Shown: piece after piece, positions 7,476 through 14,029 of the stretch
Position numbering within the stretch: the first letter of the stretch is position 1
How the letters are laid out: each line of letters starts with the position of its first letter
DNA from: CAKRPJ01 sp934376955
GTDB taxonomy: Bacteria > Bacillota > Clostridia > Lachnospirales > Lachnospiraceae
Direction: 5' to 3'
Length of the DNA stretch: 17,936 nucleotides
Assembly: GCA_934376955.1 (NCBI GenBank)
Contig: CAKRPJ010000043.1
Location: forward strand, 1 to 17,936
Position numbers and translations under genes: made by a program
Notes under the pieces: model-generated
What the model saw: the letters and a program-made list of their open reading frames with translations, nothing else
Database searches by the model: none
Told to the model about the DNA's origin: nothing

Positions 7476-8567
7476 ATGAGCAAAAACGAAATTACCCCGA
7501 TTAACCAAAATTTTTTGGAAAATGTTTCTGAAGTTCTGGCGCAAGCCAGAAAGAACGCCAAAACTGCCGTTAATCTCGCCATGGTATATGCTTACTATGA
7601 AATCGGCAGAATGATCGTGGAAGAAGAACAGCACGGTCAGAACAGAGCTGCCTATGGAAAGCAAATTTTGCAGGAATTGTCAAAATATCTTAGCGAGAAA
7701 TTCGGAAAAGGATTTTCAACGACAAATTTGAAGCAAATGCGGCAGTTTTACACAGTATATTCGCAGGATCAAATTAGTCAGACACTGTCTGACCAATTCA
7801 AGAACCTTCCTGCGGTCGGTACAGGCAGAAGGTTTTATCTGAGCTGGTCTCATTATCTCAAGCTCATGCGGATAGAAAACATAGATGAACGCCATTTTTA
7901 TGAAATTGAATCCATAAAAAATGATTGGAGCCTCGCTGAGCTGAAACGGCAATACAATAGTTCACTTTATGAGCGCCTTGCCCTTAGTACGGATAAGGAT
8001 AAGATTTACCGTTTGGCTCTGGAAGGACAGAAGGTAGAGACAGCGGAAGATGCGGTCAAAGACCCGTATGTATTGGAATTTCTTGGCCTGAAGGAGCTGC
8101 CGGAATATTCTGAGAGCGAGCTGGAGAGCCGTATCATCGATCATTTGCAGCAGTTCCTGCTGGAGCTTGGCACCGGCTTTGCCTTCATCGGCAGGCAGGT
8201 GCGATTTACCTTTGACGAAGAACATTTCATGGTGGATCTGGTTTTCTATAACCGTCTGCTGCGTTGCTTTGTTCTGTTTGATTTGAAAATCGGAGAATTG
8301 AAGCATCAGGATATTGGCCAGATGCAGATGTATGTTCACTACTATGACCGGAAGGTGAAGCTGCCGGATGAGAATCCAACGATAGGAATCATACTATGCA
8401 GCGACAAGAACAATGCCGTTGTAGAGATGACTTTGCCGGAGGATAATACGCAGATTTTTGCAAGCAAGTATGAGACGGTACTGCCGAGTAAGGAAGCGCT
8501 GCAAAAGCTGCTGGAAGAACAGATGGCAGATGAGAATGGAGGCGAAGACGATGAGACTACGATTTAA
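7476..8567 (+). CDS. DUF1016/YhcG-type PD-(D/E)XK nuclease-domain protein
   Basis: A 363-residue protein of the DUF1016 (YhcG-like) family. The N-terminal part (about 10-165) is the helical DUF1016_N region, with VYAYYEIGRMIVEEEQ and the YGKQILQELSKYLSEKFGKGFS stretch. The C-terminal part (about 190-335) carries a PD-(D/E)XK-type core: D254 in MVDLVFYN, D269 and K271 in LFDLKIGEL, and a following helix with GQMQMYVHYYD. The nuclease-like residues look intact. Family members are common next to restriction and toxin genes but their activity is poorly defined, so nuclease function is inferred. Start ATG 7476 has AAGGAGGGGG directly upstream. Its last 17 bases overlap the Res gene, so the two are translationally coupled. 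It is not a normal part of a type III system, where Mod and Res are usually adjacent, and it sits exactly between them. Confidence 0.9.
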   Translation: MSKNEITPINQNFLENVSEVLAQARKNAKTAVNLAMVYAYYEIGRMIVEEEQHGQNRAAYGKQILQELSKYLSEKFGKGFSTTNLKQMRQFYTVYSQDQISQTLSDQFKNLPAVGTGRRFYLSWSHYLKLMRIENIDERHFYEIESIKNDWSLAELKRQYNSSLYERLALSTDKDKIYRLALEGQKVETAEDAVKDPYVLEFLGLKELPEYSESELESRIIDHLQQFLLELGTGFAFIGRQVRFTFDEEHFMVDLVFYNRLLRCFVLFDLKIGELKHQDIGQMQMYVHYYDRKVKLPDENPTIGIILCSDKNNAVVEMTLPEDNTQIFASKYETVLPSKEALQKLLEEQMADENGGEDDETTI

Positions 8568-11500
8568 GCATCAGAAATTTCAGGCTGATGCAGCAAAGGC
8601 CGTGGTGGATGTCTTTGCCGGGCAGCCATATCTGACTCCTTCGTACATGATGGACAGAGGCAGCGGCTTTTATCAGCAGACGTTGACCGATGAGGAGGAT
8701 TTCACCGGCTGGAGCAATCACAAGATAGTGCCGGAGATTTCCGACCGTATCATTCTGGAAAACCTGCAAAAGGTTCAACGGACAAATCAGCTCAAGCCGT
8801 CTGCGAAGTTGGAGGGACACTTCAACCTGACCATTGAGATGGAAACCGGTGTCGGCAAGACCTATACCTATATCAAGACCATGTATGAGCTGAACAAACA
8901 TTATGGATGGAGTAAGTTTATTGTGGTGGTTCCGTCAATTGCCATCCGTGAGGGAGTATACAAATCCTTTCAGGTAACGCAGGAGCATTTTGCTGAGGAA
9001 TATGGCAAGAAGGTACGCTTTTTTATCTATAACTCTGCTCAGCTGACAGAGATTGACCGCTTTGCGTCGGATAATTCCATCTGTGCCATGATTATCAACT
9101 CTCAGGCCTTCAATGCCAAGGGTAAGGATGCAAGACGCATCAGTATGAAGCTGGATGAGTTCCGGTCCCGCAGGCCGATTGACATCATTGCTAAGACGAA
9201 TCCGATTCTGATCATTGATGAACCCCAGTCCGTGGAGGGAAAGCAGACCAAGGAAAACTTAAAGCAGTTCAACCCTCTGTTGACCCTGCGCTATTCCGCA
9301 ACCCATAAGAGCGACAGCATTTACAACATGGTTTACCGTCTGGATGCGATGGAGGCATATAATAAGCGGCTGGTAAAGAAGATTTCCGTAAAGGGCATCT
9401 CAGAATCCGGCAGTACTGCAACGGAAAGCTATGTATATCTGGAGAGTATCAACCTTTCCAAGGCTGCGCCTACGGCAACGCTTCAGTTTGATTATAAGGG
9501 GACAAGTGGTATTCGCAAAATTACCCGTACCGTTTCGGAAGGATACAATCTATACGATAACTCCGGCAATATGGAGGAGTATAAACAGGGCTTTGTGGTG
9601 TCCCGCATTGACGGACGTGATGATTCGATGGAATTTCTGAACGGCATCAAAATCTATGCCGGTGATGTGATCGGCAAGGTCAGTGAGGATCAGCTGCGGC
9701 GCATTCAGATCAGGGAAACGATTTTATCCCATATACAGAGGGAACGGGAGCTGTTCTATAAGGGTATCAAGGTTCTCTCTCTGTTCTTCATTGATGAAGT
9801 GGAAAAATATCGCATTTATGATGAAGCCGGACAGGCAGCTGACGGCATTTATGCTCAGATGTTTGTGGAAGAATATAATGATGTCATTGGTAATTTGCAG
9901 ATCGGTATCGGTGAAGATGATTACATAAAGTATTTGCAGGCGATCCCCGCGGAGAAGACTCACGCCGGATACTTCTCCATAGACAAAAGAGGCAAGATGA
10001 TCAACTCAAAGGTAGGCCGTAAGGAAACCACGACAGATGATGTGGATGCCTATGAGCTGATCATGAAGAACAAGGAACTGCTGCTGGATCGCGATCCAAA
10101 GCGTTCTCCGGTTCGATTTATCTTCTCCCATTCTGCCCTGAGAGAGGGCTGGGATAACCCGAATGTATTCCAGATCTGCACCTTGAAGCAGAGTAGCAGT
10201 GAAGTGCGCAAACGTCAGGAGGTTGGGCGGGGACTGCGTCTTTGCGTCAATCAGGACGGAGAGCGCATGGACACCAATGTACTGGGCGAAGACGTACAGA
10301 ATGTTAATGTGCTGACTGTTATTGCCAGCGAAAGCTATGACAGCTTTGCAAAGGGCTTACAGACGGAAATTGCCGAAGCAGTGGCAGACCGGCCTCGTGC
10401 GGTTACGGCAGAATTGTTTGTTGGCAAGGTGATTAAGGATGATAAGGGCAATGAACAGGTCGTTGATCAGGATACGGCAAGAGCAATCCACTTTGACCTG
10501 ATCGTCAGCGGTTACATTGATAAGAAAGGCATCCTTACCGATAAATACTATGCCGACAAGGCCAATCATGAGATCAAGGTTGCTGAGGAAGTGGCAGATT
10601 CTGCTGCTTCTGTGATCGAGATTATCGACACTATTTATGACGGCAAATCTATGATGCCCGAAAATGCCAGAAGCAACAACGTGGAGCTGCATGTGGATGA
10701 AAATAAGCTTGCTATGCCTGAATTTAAGGCATTGTGGGCGAAGATCAATGCCAAATCCACCTATGTGGTTGACTTTGATACCGAGGAACTGATCCGTAAG
10801 GCTGTTCAATCCCTTGATCGTAAGCTCAGAGTATCAAAAATCGTCTTCAAGGTGGAAACAGGAACAATGGAGACAATTAAGTCCAAGGAAGAACTGGTAT
10901 CCGGAGCTTCCTTTGTGAAAGAGGAAGCTGCAAGCTATGGCCATACCATAACTGCCAGCACGAATGTGAAATACGATCTGATCGGCAAGCTTGTAGAGGA
11001 AACAGGGCTTACCCGCAAGGCAGTTATTCAGATTCTGAAGGGGATTCAACCGAGCGTGTTCAATCAGTTTAAGGATAATCCGGAGGAATTTATTATCAAG
11101 GCTGCGGCTCTTATCAATGATGAAAAAGCCACGGCGATCATCGAGCACATTACCTACGATGTGATGGATGACCATTACGGCACAGAAGTTTTCACTGATC
11201 CGACTATTAAAGGGCGTCTTGGTGTGAATGCCATGAAGGCGAAGAAGCATCTGTACGACCATATCGTATATGACTCCGGCAATGAGCAGAAATTTGCTGC
11301 AGAGCTGGATATTAACACCAATGTTGCTGTGTATGTAAAGCTTCCGGATGGATTCTATATTTCGACACCAGTAGGGCATTATAATCCCGACTGGGCGATT
11401 GCCTTCTACGAAGGAACAGTCAAGCATATCTATTTTGTGGCCGAAACGAAGGGCTCTATGAATTCGATGCAGCTGCGTCTGATCGAGGAATCCAAGATTC

Positions 11501-11598
11501 ACTGTGCACGGGAGCATTTTAAGGCGATCAGCAATGGTGAAGTGGTCTATGATGTGGTAAACAGCTATCAGAGCCTGATGGATCTGGTTACGAAGTAA
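8551..11598 (+). CDS. res: Type III restriction enzyme helicase-nuclease subunit (Res)
   Basis: A 1015-residue SF2 helicase-nuclease. Walker A is ETGVGKT (98-104), the DEAD-like box is DEPQ (223-226), motif III is RYSAT, motif V is ALREGWDNPNVFQ and motif VI is RQEVGRGLRL. Near the C-terminus, NPDWAI (945-950) followed by AETKG (964-968) matches the PD-(D/E)XK endonuclease core of Res (D947, E965, K967). Res needs Mod for site recognition and cuts after ATP-driven movement along DNA, classically about 25-27 bp from the site. The open frame extends upstream to 8458, but the start at 8551 was chosen because GGAGG at 8538-8542 lies eight bases before it and the protein then begins MRLRFKHQKFQ, as expected for the family. 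This gives a 17-base overlap with the DUF1016 gene. All key residues are present, so activity is likely. The gene ends the operon. Confidence 0.93.
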   Translation: MRLRFKHQKFQADAAKAVVDVFAGQPYLTPSYMMDRGSGFYQQTLTDEEDFTGWSNHKIVPEISDRIILENLQKVQRTNQLKPSAKLEGHFNLTIEMETGVGKTYTYIKTMYELNKHYGWSKFIVVVPSIAIREGVYKSFQVTQEHFAEEYGKKVRFFIYNSAQLTEIDRFASDNSICAMIINSQAFNAKGKDARRISMKLDEFRSRRPIDIIAKTNPILIIDEPQSVEGKQTKENLKQFNPLLTLRYSATHKSDSIYNMVYRLDAMEAYNKRLVKKISVKGISESGSTATESYVYLESINLSKAAPTATLQFDYKGTSGIRKITRTVSEGYNLYDNSGNMEEYKQGFVVSRIDGRDDSMEFLNGIKIYAGDVIGKVSEDQLRRIQIRETILSHIQRERELFYKGIKVLSLFFIDEVEKYRIYDEAGQAADGIYAQMFVEEYNDVIGNLQIGIGEDDYIKYLQAIPAEKTHAGYFSIDKRGKMINSKVGRKETTTDDVDAYELIMKNKELLLDRDPKRSPVRFIFSHSALREGWDNPNVFQICTLKQSSSEVRKRQEVGRGLRLCVNQDGERMDTNVLGEDVQNVNVLTVIASESYDSFAKGLQTEIAEAVADRPRAVTAELFVGKVIKDDKGNEQVVDQDTARAIHFDLIVSGYIDKKGILTDKYYADKANHEIKVAEEVADSAASVIEIIDTIYDGKSMMPENARSNNVELHVDENKLAMPEFKALWAKINAKSTYVVDFDTEELIRKAVQSLDRKLRVSKIVFKVETGTMETIKSKEELVSGASFVKEEAASYGHTITASTNVKYDLIGKLVEETGLTRKAVIQILKGIQPSVFNQFKDNPEEFIIKAAALINDEKATAIIEHITYDVMDDHYGTEVFTDPTIKGRLGVNAMKAKKHLYDHIVYDSGNEQKFAAELDINTNVAVYVKLPDGFYISTPVGHYNPDWAIAFYEGTVKHIYFVAETKGSMNSMQLRLIEESKIHCAREHFKAISNGEVVYDVVNSYQSLMDLVTK

Positions 11599-11637
11599 AA
11601 ACCTGCTTTCTTTGAGCCATGAGCTACCTTCAGCACA

Positions 11638-11669
11638 GCCAGATTGATGTCGGCGGACATCAATCTGGC
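11638..11669. repeat. Perfect 13-bp inverted repeat between convergent genes
   Basis: GCCAGATTGATGT (11638-11650) and ACATCAATCTGGC (11657-11669) are perfectly complementary and separated by six bases (CGGCGG). No T-tract follows on either strand, so it is not an ordinary intrinsic terminator. It could be a stabilising 3' hairpin of the Res transcript, a protein-binding palindrome or a recombination target. Confidence 0.8.
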
Positions 11670-11694
11670 GATCTCAAAAGGGTCTCTGGAATCA

Positions 11695-11717
11695 CCTCGT
11701 TTTCGAGGCGTATTTTT
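11695..11717 (+). terminator. Intrinsic terminator of the restriction operon
   Basis: CCTCG (11695-11699), loop TTTT, CGAGG (11704-11708), followed by CGTATTTTT. It lies about 100 bases after the Res stop codon and, with the stronger hairpin at 11638-11669 just before it, probably ends the operon transcript. On the minus strand no T-run follows. Confidence 0.65.
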
Positions 11718-11770
11718 ACCTGACTTATGAATTTGATTCCATTGCCGAGGTTTTCCCTTGTGCAATGATT

Positions 11771-13093
11771 TTATTTGGCAACATAGGTGCTCAACCTGCC
11801 GCTTCCTTTTTGCTCAAGCTTGCCAGCTTCGCAAAGTTCCTTAAGCAATCGGAAAGCCTTTGTTGTTCCGGCACCAATCAAGTCTTCAACCTCTTTTCTT
11901 GTAACCTTTCCGTTTTCCCGTGCATATTGAAGAATGAGTGACTTCTGTTCATTCAGTGAAATGTCTTTGTCCGCTTTATCCAATACTCGGATATCCATTT
12001 CCGGCTGCTCATTCCTATTGGGAAGTGTTACGCGGAAAACGCCTTTTGCTGTTTCAAACTCCGGCTGGGATGAGCAAGTCTTATATGCACGTTCAATTTT
12101 TCCGATTCCGGTGCCATAACTTTCAATCAATCTCATCCGGTAGAAAACAGCCGCAAGGTTCGGATTTCTCGATTGTGAAACGCCTAAGAAAATGGATTCC
12201 AGTTCCAGACCGGATACAAGACCTCCAAGAGAGACAAATTCGATTCTATCCTCATAGACATTGACCAGATTGCTTCCACTGAAAGAGTAATCACGATGAA
12301 CCATGCTGTTCAGTAAAGCTTCTCTGATTGCATCCTCTGGATAATCCCTTCTGTCAGTTCGATCCAGACCTGAAAAGGTTGCCTTTGTTTTATTGACCAG
12401 ATCTATAAATTGATAGACATCTTCAAGCTGCTTCAAAATAGAACCCTTAAATTCCTTCCTGTCTCGGAATAATTCCTTATCCTTCCCTTGAAATAGCGCG
12501 ACTTTTATTGTGGTTTCGCACTGGTCTGATAGCAGCAATGCAAGATTCGTATACAAACCATCCTCACCAATCAGCTTGAGTGTCCGCATTTGGGATGATC
12601 CGATTTCGATGGATCTTTTCTGCATCTCTGTTTGGAGGGTGTGAAAAGTCAGTTCCTGATTCATACTTCTACACTGTTCAAAGGATCTGCCGCTGTTTTG
12701 AAGAATCATCTCCCGAATGCCTTCTTCGGTCATTGGCTGAGTAGAGCTGCCTTTTCTTACATACACGCCACTCGGTTTTAACCCTTTTTCCCGTAGATAG
12801 TACGGCCGATTTGTTCCGGTTGTTACATCAATTTCGATGACTGGTTTTGCTTCTAATTCAATCGTGTTGACCCTGACAAATGGCATGATGTCCGGTGCCA
12901 ATGAATCTTTTAAAGAATTCACGATTTGAAGCATCACACTATCTGGATCGGCAACACCTAGAACCGCTCCATCCTTACGGATACCGACATAAACGGTACC
13001 GCCCTCTGCATTTGCAAATCCCATAACCTCTTTGCGGATGTCAGGGACATACTCTTGCTTGAATTCGACATTTTGGCTTTCGAATGTTAGCAT
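11771..13093 (-). CDS. AlbA_2 (Schlafen-like) domain protein with RecG-C-terminal-like ATPase-fold region and winged helix
   Basis: A 440-residue protein on the minus strand, convergent to the restriction operon. The N-terminus has the AlbA_2 signature ESQNVEFKQEY followed by KEVMGFANAEGGTVYVGI; this domain binds nucleic acid, and in Schlafen-type relatives the glutamates of ExxxxEFK contribute to RNase activity. A GVYVRKGSST segment follows. The middle has the HATPase/RecG-C-terminal-like region (AIREALLNSMVHRDY, then LIESYGTGIGKIERAYK). The C-terminus resembles a winged helix (KVTRKEVEDLIGAGTTKAFRLLKELCEAGKL). Such proteins are usually annotated as ATP-binding transcriptional regulators or putative RecG-like helicases; actual function is unclear. 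The open frame reaches 13189, but ATG at 13093 was chosen because AGGAAG lies just upstream, a strong promoter lies between the two positions, and the AlbA_2 domain begins at this start. A decayed copy lies at 397-498. Confidence 0.88.
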   Translation of the reverse strand: MLTFESQNVEFKQEYVPDIRKEVMGFANAEGGTVYVGIRKDGAVLGVADPDSVMLQIVNSLKDSLAPDIMPFVRVNTIELEAKPVIEIDVTTGTNRPYYLREKGLKPSGVYVRKGSSTQPMTEEGIREMILQNSGRSFEQCRSMNQELTFHTLQTEMQKRSIEIGSSQMRTLKLIGEDGLYTNLALLLSDQCETTIKVALFQGKDKELFRDRKEFKGSILKQLEDVYQFIDLVNKTKATFSGLDRTDRRDYPEDAIREALLNSMVHRDYSFSGSNLVNVYEDRIEFVSLGGLVSGLELESIFLGVSQSRNPNLAAVFYRMRLIESYGTGIGKIERAYKTCSSQPEFETAKGVFRVTLPNRNEQPEMDIRVLDKADKDISLNEQKSLILQYARENGKVTRKEVEDLIGAGTTKAFRLLKELCEAGKLEQKGSGRLSTYVAK

Positions 13094-13115
13094 CAGCTGC
13101 ACTTCCTTTCTTGTT

Positions 13116-13155
13116 CTTTCTTTCACATTATAAGAGAGAAAGAAAGAAAGGTCAA
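13116..13155 (-). promoter_or_regulatory. Strong promoter with overlapping inverted repeat for the AlbA_2 gene
   Basis: On the minus strand TTGACC (13155-13150) and TATAAT (13132-13127) are separated by exactly 17 bases, an almost perfect sigma-A promoter. An inverted repeat, CTTTCTTTC at 13116-13124 and GAAAGAAAG at 13138-13146, brackets the -10 box and could be an operator. The leader to the ATG at 13093 would be about 26 bases. Confidence 0.85.
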
Positions 13156-13280
13156 GGGGTGTAGAAACTAGAATTTTGTCAATCTGCAACGATCACATGT
13201 CGTGTTGGAAAAACAACGGGGTGTTTTTTGACCGAAACAGATAATGCAGAACATTGAAAATTGATAATTTTAACCGAATC

Positions 13281-13428
13281 AAGTAAGCCCCCTGCTTCAA
13301 TTGCGAAAAGCAATAAGCAGTGGGTGGGGACTTGCTTGTATCAGGAGGAGTGCAAGCTCCTTCTGATAAACTGCGGAGCAGTTATTCGGTTATGAGCAAG
13401 TAGCGAAGCGGATTGCGAATATCCGCTT
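13281..13428. other. Structured region of four consecutive hairpins
   Basis: Hairpin 1 (13281-13337) stacks four helices: AAGTAAG with CTTGCTT (one G-U pair), CCCC with GGGG, CTGCTT with AAGCAG, and ATTGC with GCAAT around a GAAAA loop. Hairpin 2 (13340-13367) pairs ATCAGGAGGAG with CTCCTTCTGAT, with one wobble. Hairpin 3 (13369-13383) is AACTGC-GGA-GCAGTT. Hairpin 4 (13406-13428) is AAGCGGAT-loop-ATCCGCTT, perfect. It abuts the 3' side of the transposase relic and may belong to that element, to a transfer or replication origin, or to a non-coding RNA. Confidence 0.6.
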
Positions 13429-13437
13429 GACAATTTG

Positions 13438-13812
13438 AATATAAATGACATCGATTTTCTATTTCCCATAGCCAGTATCTTAGCTAGTTTTTTTAGGTTC
13501 ATGCAAGCAAAAGTAAGCCCGGCTTTCATTTCCATATATGCTGTGTTACCAGTTTTACATGATCGTTGCTTTCTGTGCATTTAGATTTTTGTAGACAATT
13601 ACAGCAAATATACCCATGGCTTTTGTATTCACGATAACCATCTCGATTTGTTGTGCTATAAGAAAGCACCTGATTTTCAAGGCAAAGATAGCAGTCGTTA
13701 TACTCGTCATAAACGTATATTTCCGTGTAATGGAAGCGTCTGAGGTCAGAAGATTGCAACGGATACCATGCAAGCAGGTATTGCAGGAAATCTTTGATGG
13801 GAAGTAAGCCTT
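13438..13812 (-). pseudogene. IS1182-family transposase relic, truncated and internally deleted
   Basis: Translation of the minus strand gives pieces typical of the C-terminal half of IS1182-type transposases: YVYDEYNDCYLCLENQVL, YSTTNRDGYREYKS, a cysteine pattern CCNCLQKSKCTES, then HIW, all in one frame from about 13812 down to 13531. The frame then shifts and continues as KAGLTFACMNLKKLAKIL down to about 13440. In intact relatives some 40-60 residues, including the RSxTIERVFADAKEKH region that carries a catalytic glutamate, lie between these two pieces; here they are missing. The N-terminal half is also absent. No start codon, intact catalytic core or terminal inverted repeats were identified, so the element is dead. 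It marks past insertion activity at this site. Confidence 0.85.
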
Positions 13813-13839
13813 GTTGAGATTTGTCTGGCTAATATACCA

Positions 13840-13868
13840 TTGCAAAACAGAAGTAAGCGCGGTATAAT
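13840..13868 (+). promoter_or_regulatory. Candidate promoter of the methyltransferase operon leader
   Basis: TTGCAA at 13840-13845 (four of six), 17-base spacer, and a perfect TATAAT at 13863-13868. Transcription would begin near 13875, at or next to an ATG (13875-13877), and run into the hairpin at 13902-13925. Confidence 0.6.
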
Positions 13869-13874
13869 ATGGCC

Positions 13875-13943
13875 ATGAAAAAATGTTATTTAAATAAGCC
13901 GAAAGGCCGCAGAAGTGCGGCTTTTCCTAAATACATAAGTTAG
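13875..13943 (+). CDS. Possible leader peptide overlapping the terminator
   Basis: A 22-codon open frame starts at ATG 13875 (an in-frame ATG also at 13869) and ends at TAG 13941-13943. The peptide begins MKKCYLNKPKGRRSAAF and is rich in basic residues. No Shine-Dalgarno is possible because the -10 box lies directly upstream, so translation would have to be leaderless. The codons run straight through the terminator hairpin, an arrangement seen in attenuators, but the open frame is short enough to be chance. Confidence 0.3.
   Translation: MKKCYLNKPKGRRSAAFPKYIS
13902..13925 (+). terminator. Intrinsic terminator or attenuator before the methyltransferase operon
   Basis: GCCGCA (13906-13911), loop GAAG, TGCGGC (13916-13921), followed by TTTT; the stem extends outward with A-T and G-U pairs at 13902-13905 and 13922-13925. 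It lies only about 35 bases after the predicted transcription start and about 105 bases before the first methyltransferase, so it would act on a very short leader transcript. Confidence 0.75.
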
Positions 13944-14029
13944 CCAAATCTAACCAAATTTAATCCAACACAACCTGACGATGACGTGTATCTGGATAGA
14001 TTGATCTAATTGCAAAAGGAATGACAGCA

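Larger units (their letters stand above)
13094..14029. other. Long non-coding stretch with promoter, hairpins, IS relic and leader module
   Basis: No intact gene is supported in these 936 bases. From left to right it holds the AlbA_2 promoter and operator-like repeat (13116-13155), an AT-rich spacer with a small palindrome AAAATT-gat-AATTTT (13257-13271), a row of hairpins (13281-13428), a decayed minus-strand IS1182-type transposase (about 13438-13812), and a plus-strand promoter, mini-ORF and terminator (13840-13943). It looks like an old insertion hotspot between the defence genes and the methyltransferase operon. Confidence 0.75.

Noticed and set aside
8458..8550. Upstream extension of the Res reading frame
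   Set aside because: It overlaps the DUF1016 coding region by over 100 bases, reads as basic out-of-frame sequence, and lacks a ribosome binding site; the start at 8551 has GGAGG and family-like sequence.
649..11598. Assignment to DISARM or BREX
   Set aside because: No DUF1998 protein, PglZ phosphatase, BrxL/Lon-type protease or BrxC-like ATPase is present; Mod and Res are clearly of type III.
11568..11765. 65-codon minus-strand frame after the AlbA_2 gene
   Set aside because: It starts with TTG, has no ribosome binding site, runs through the perfect palindrome and into the res 3' end, and shows no recognisable family.
13094..13189. Upstream extension of the AlbA_2 reading frame
   Set aside because: It contains the near-consensus promoter itself, and the domain begins at the ATG at 13093 with its own ribosome binding site.
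13616..13807. Plus-strand 63-codon frame
   Set aside because: It lies opposite the recognisable IS1182 transposase relic and reads as low-complexity hydrophobic sequence.
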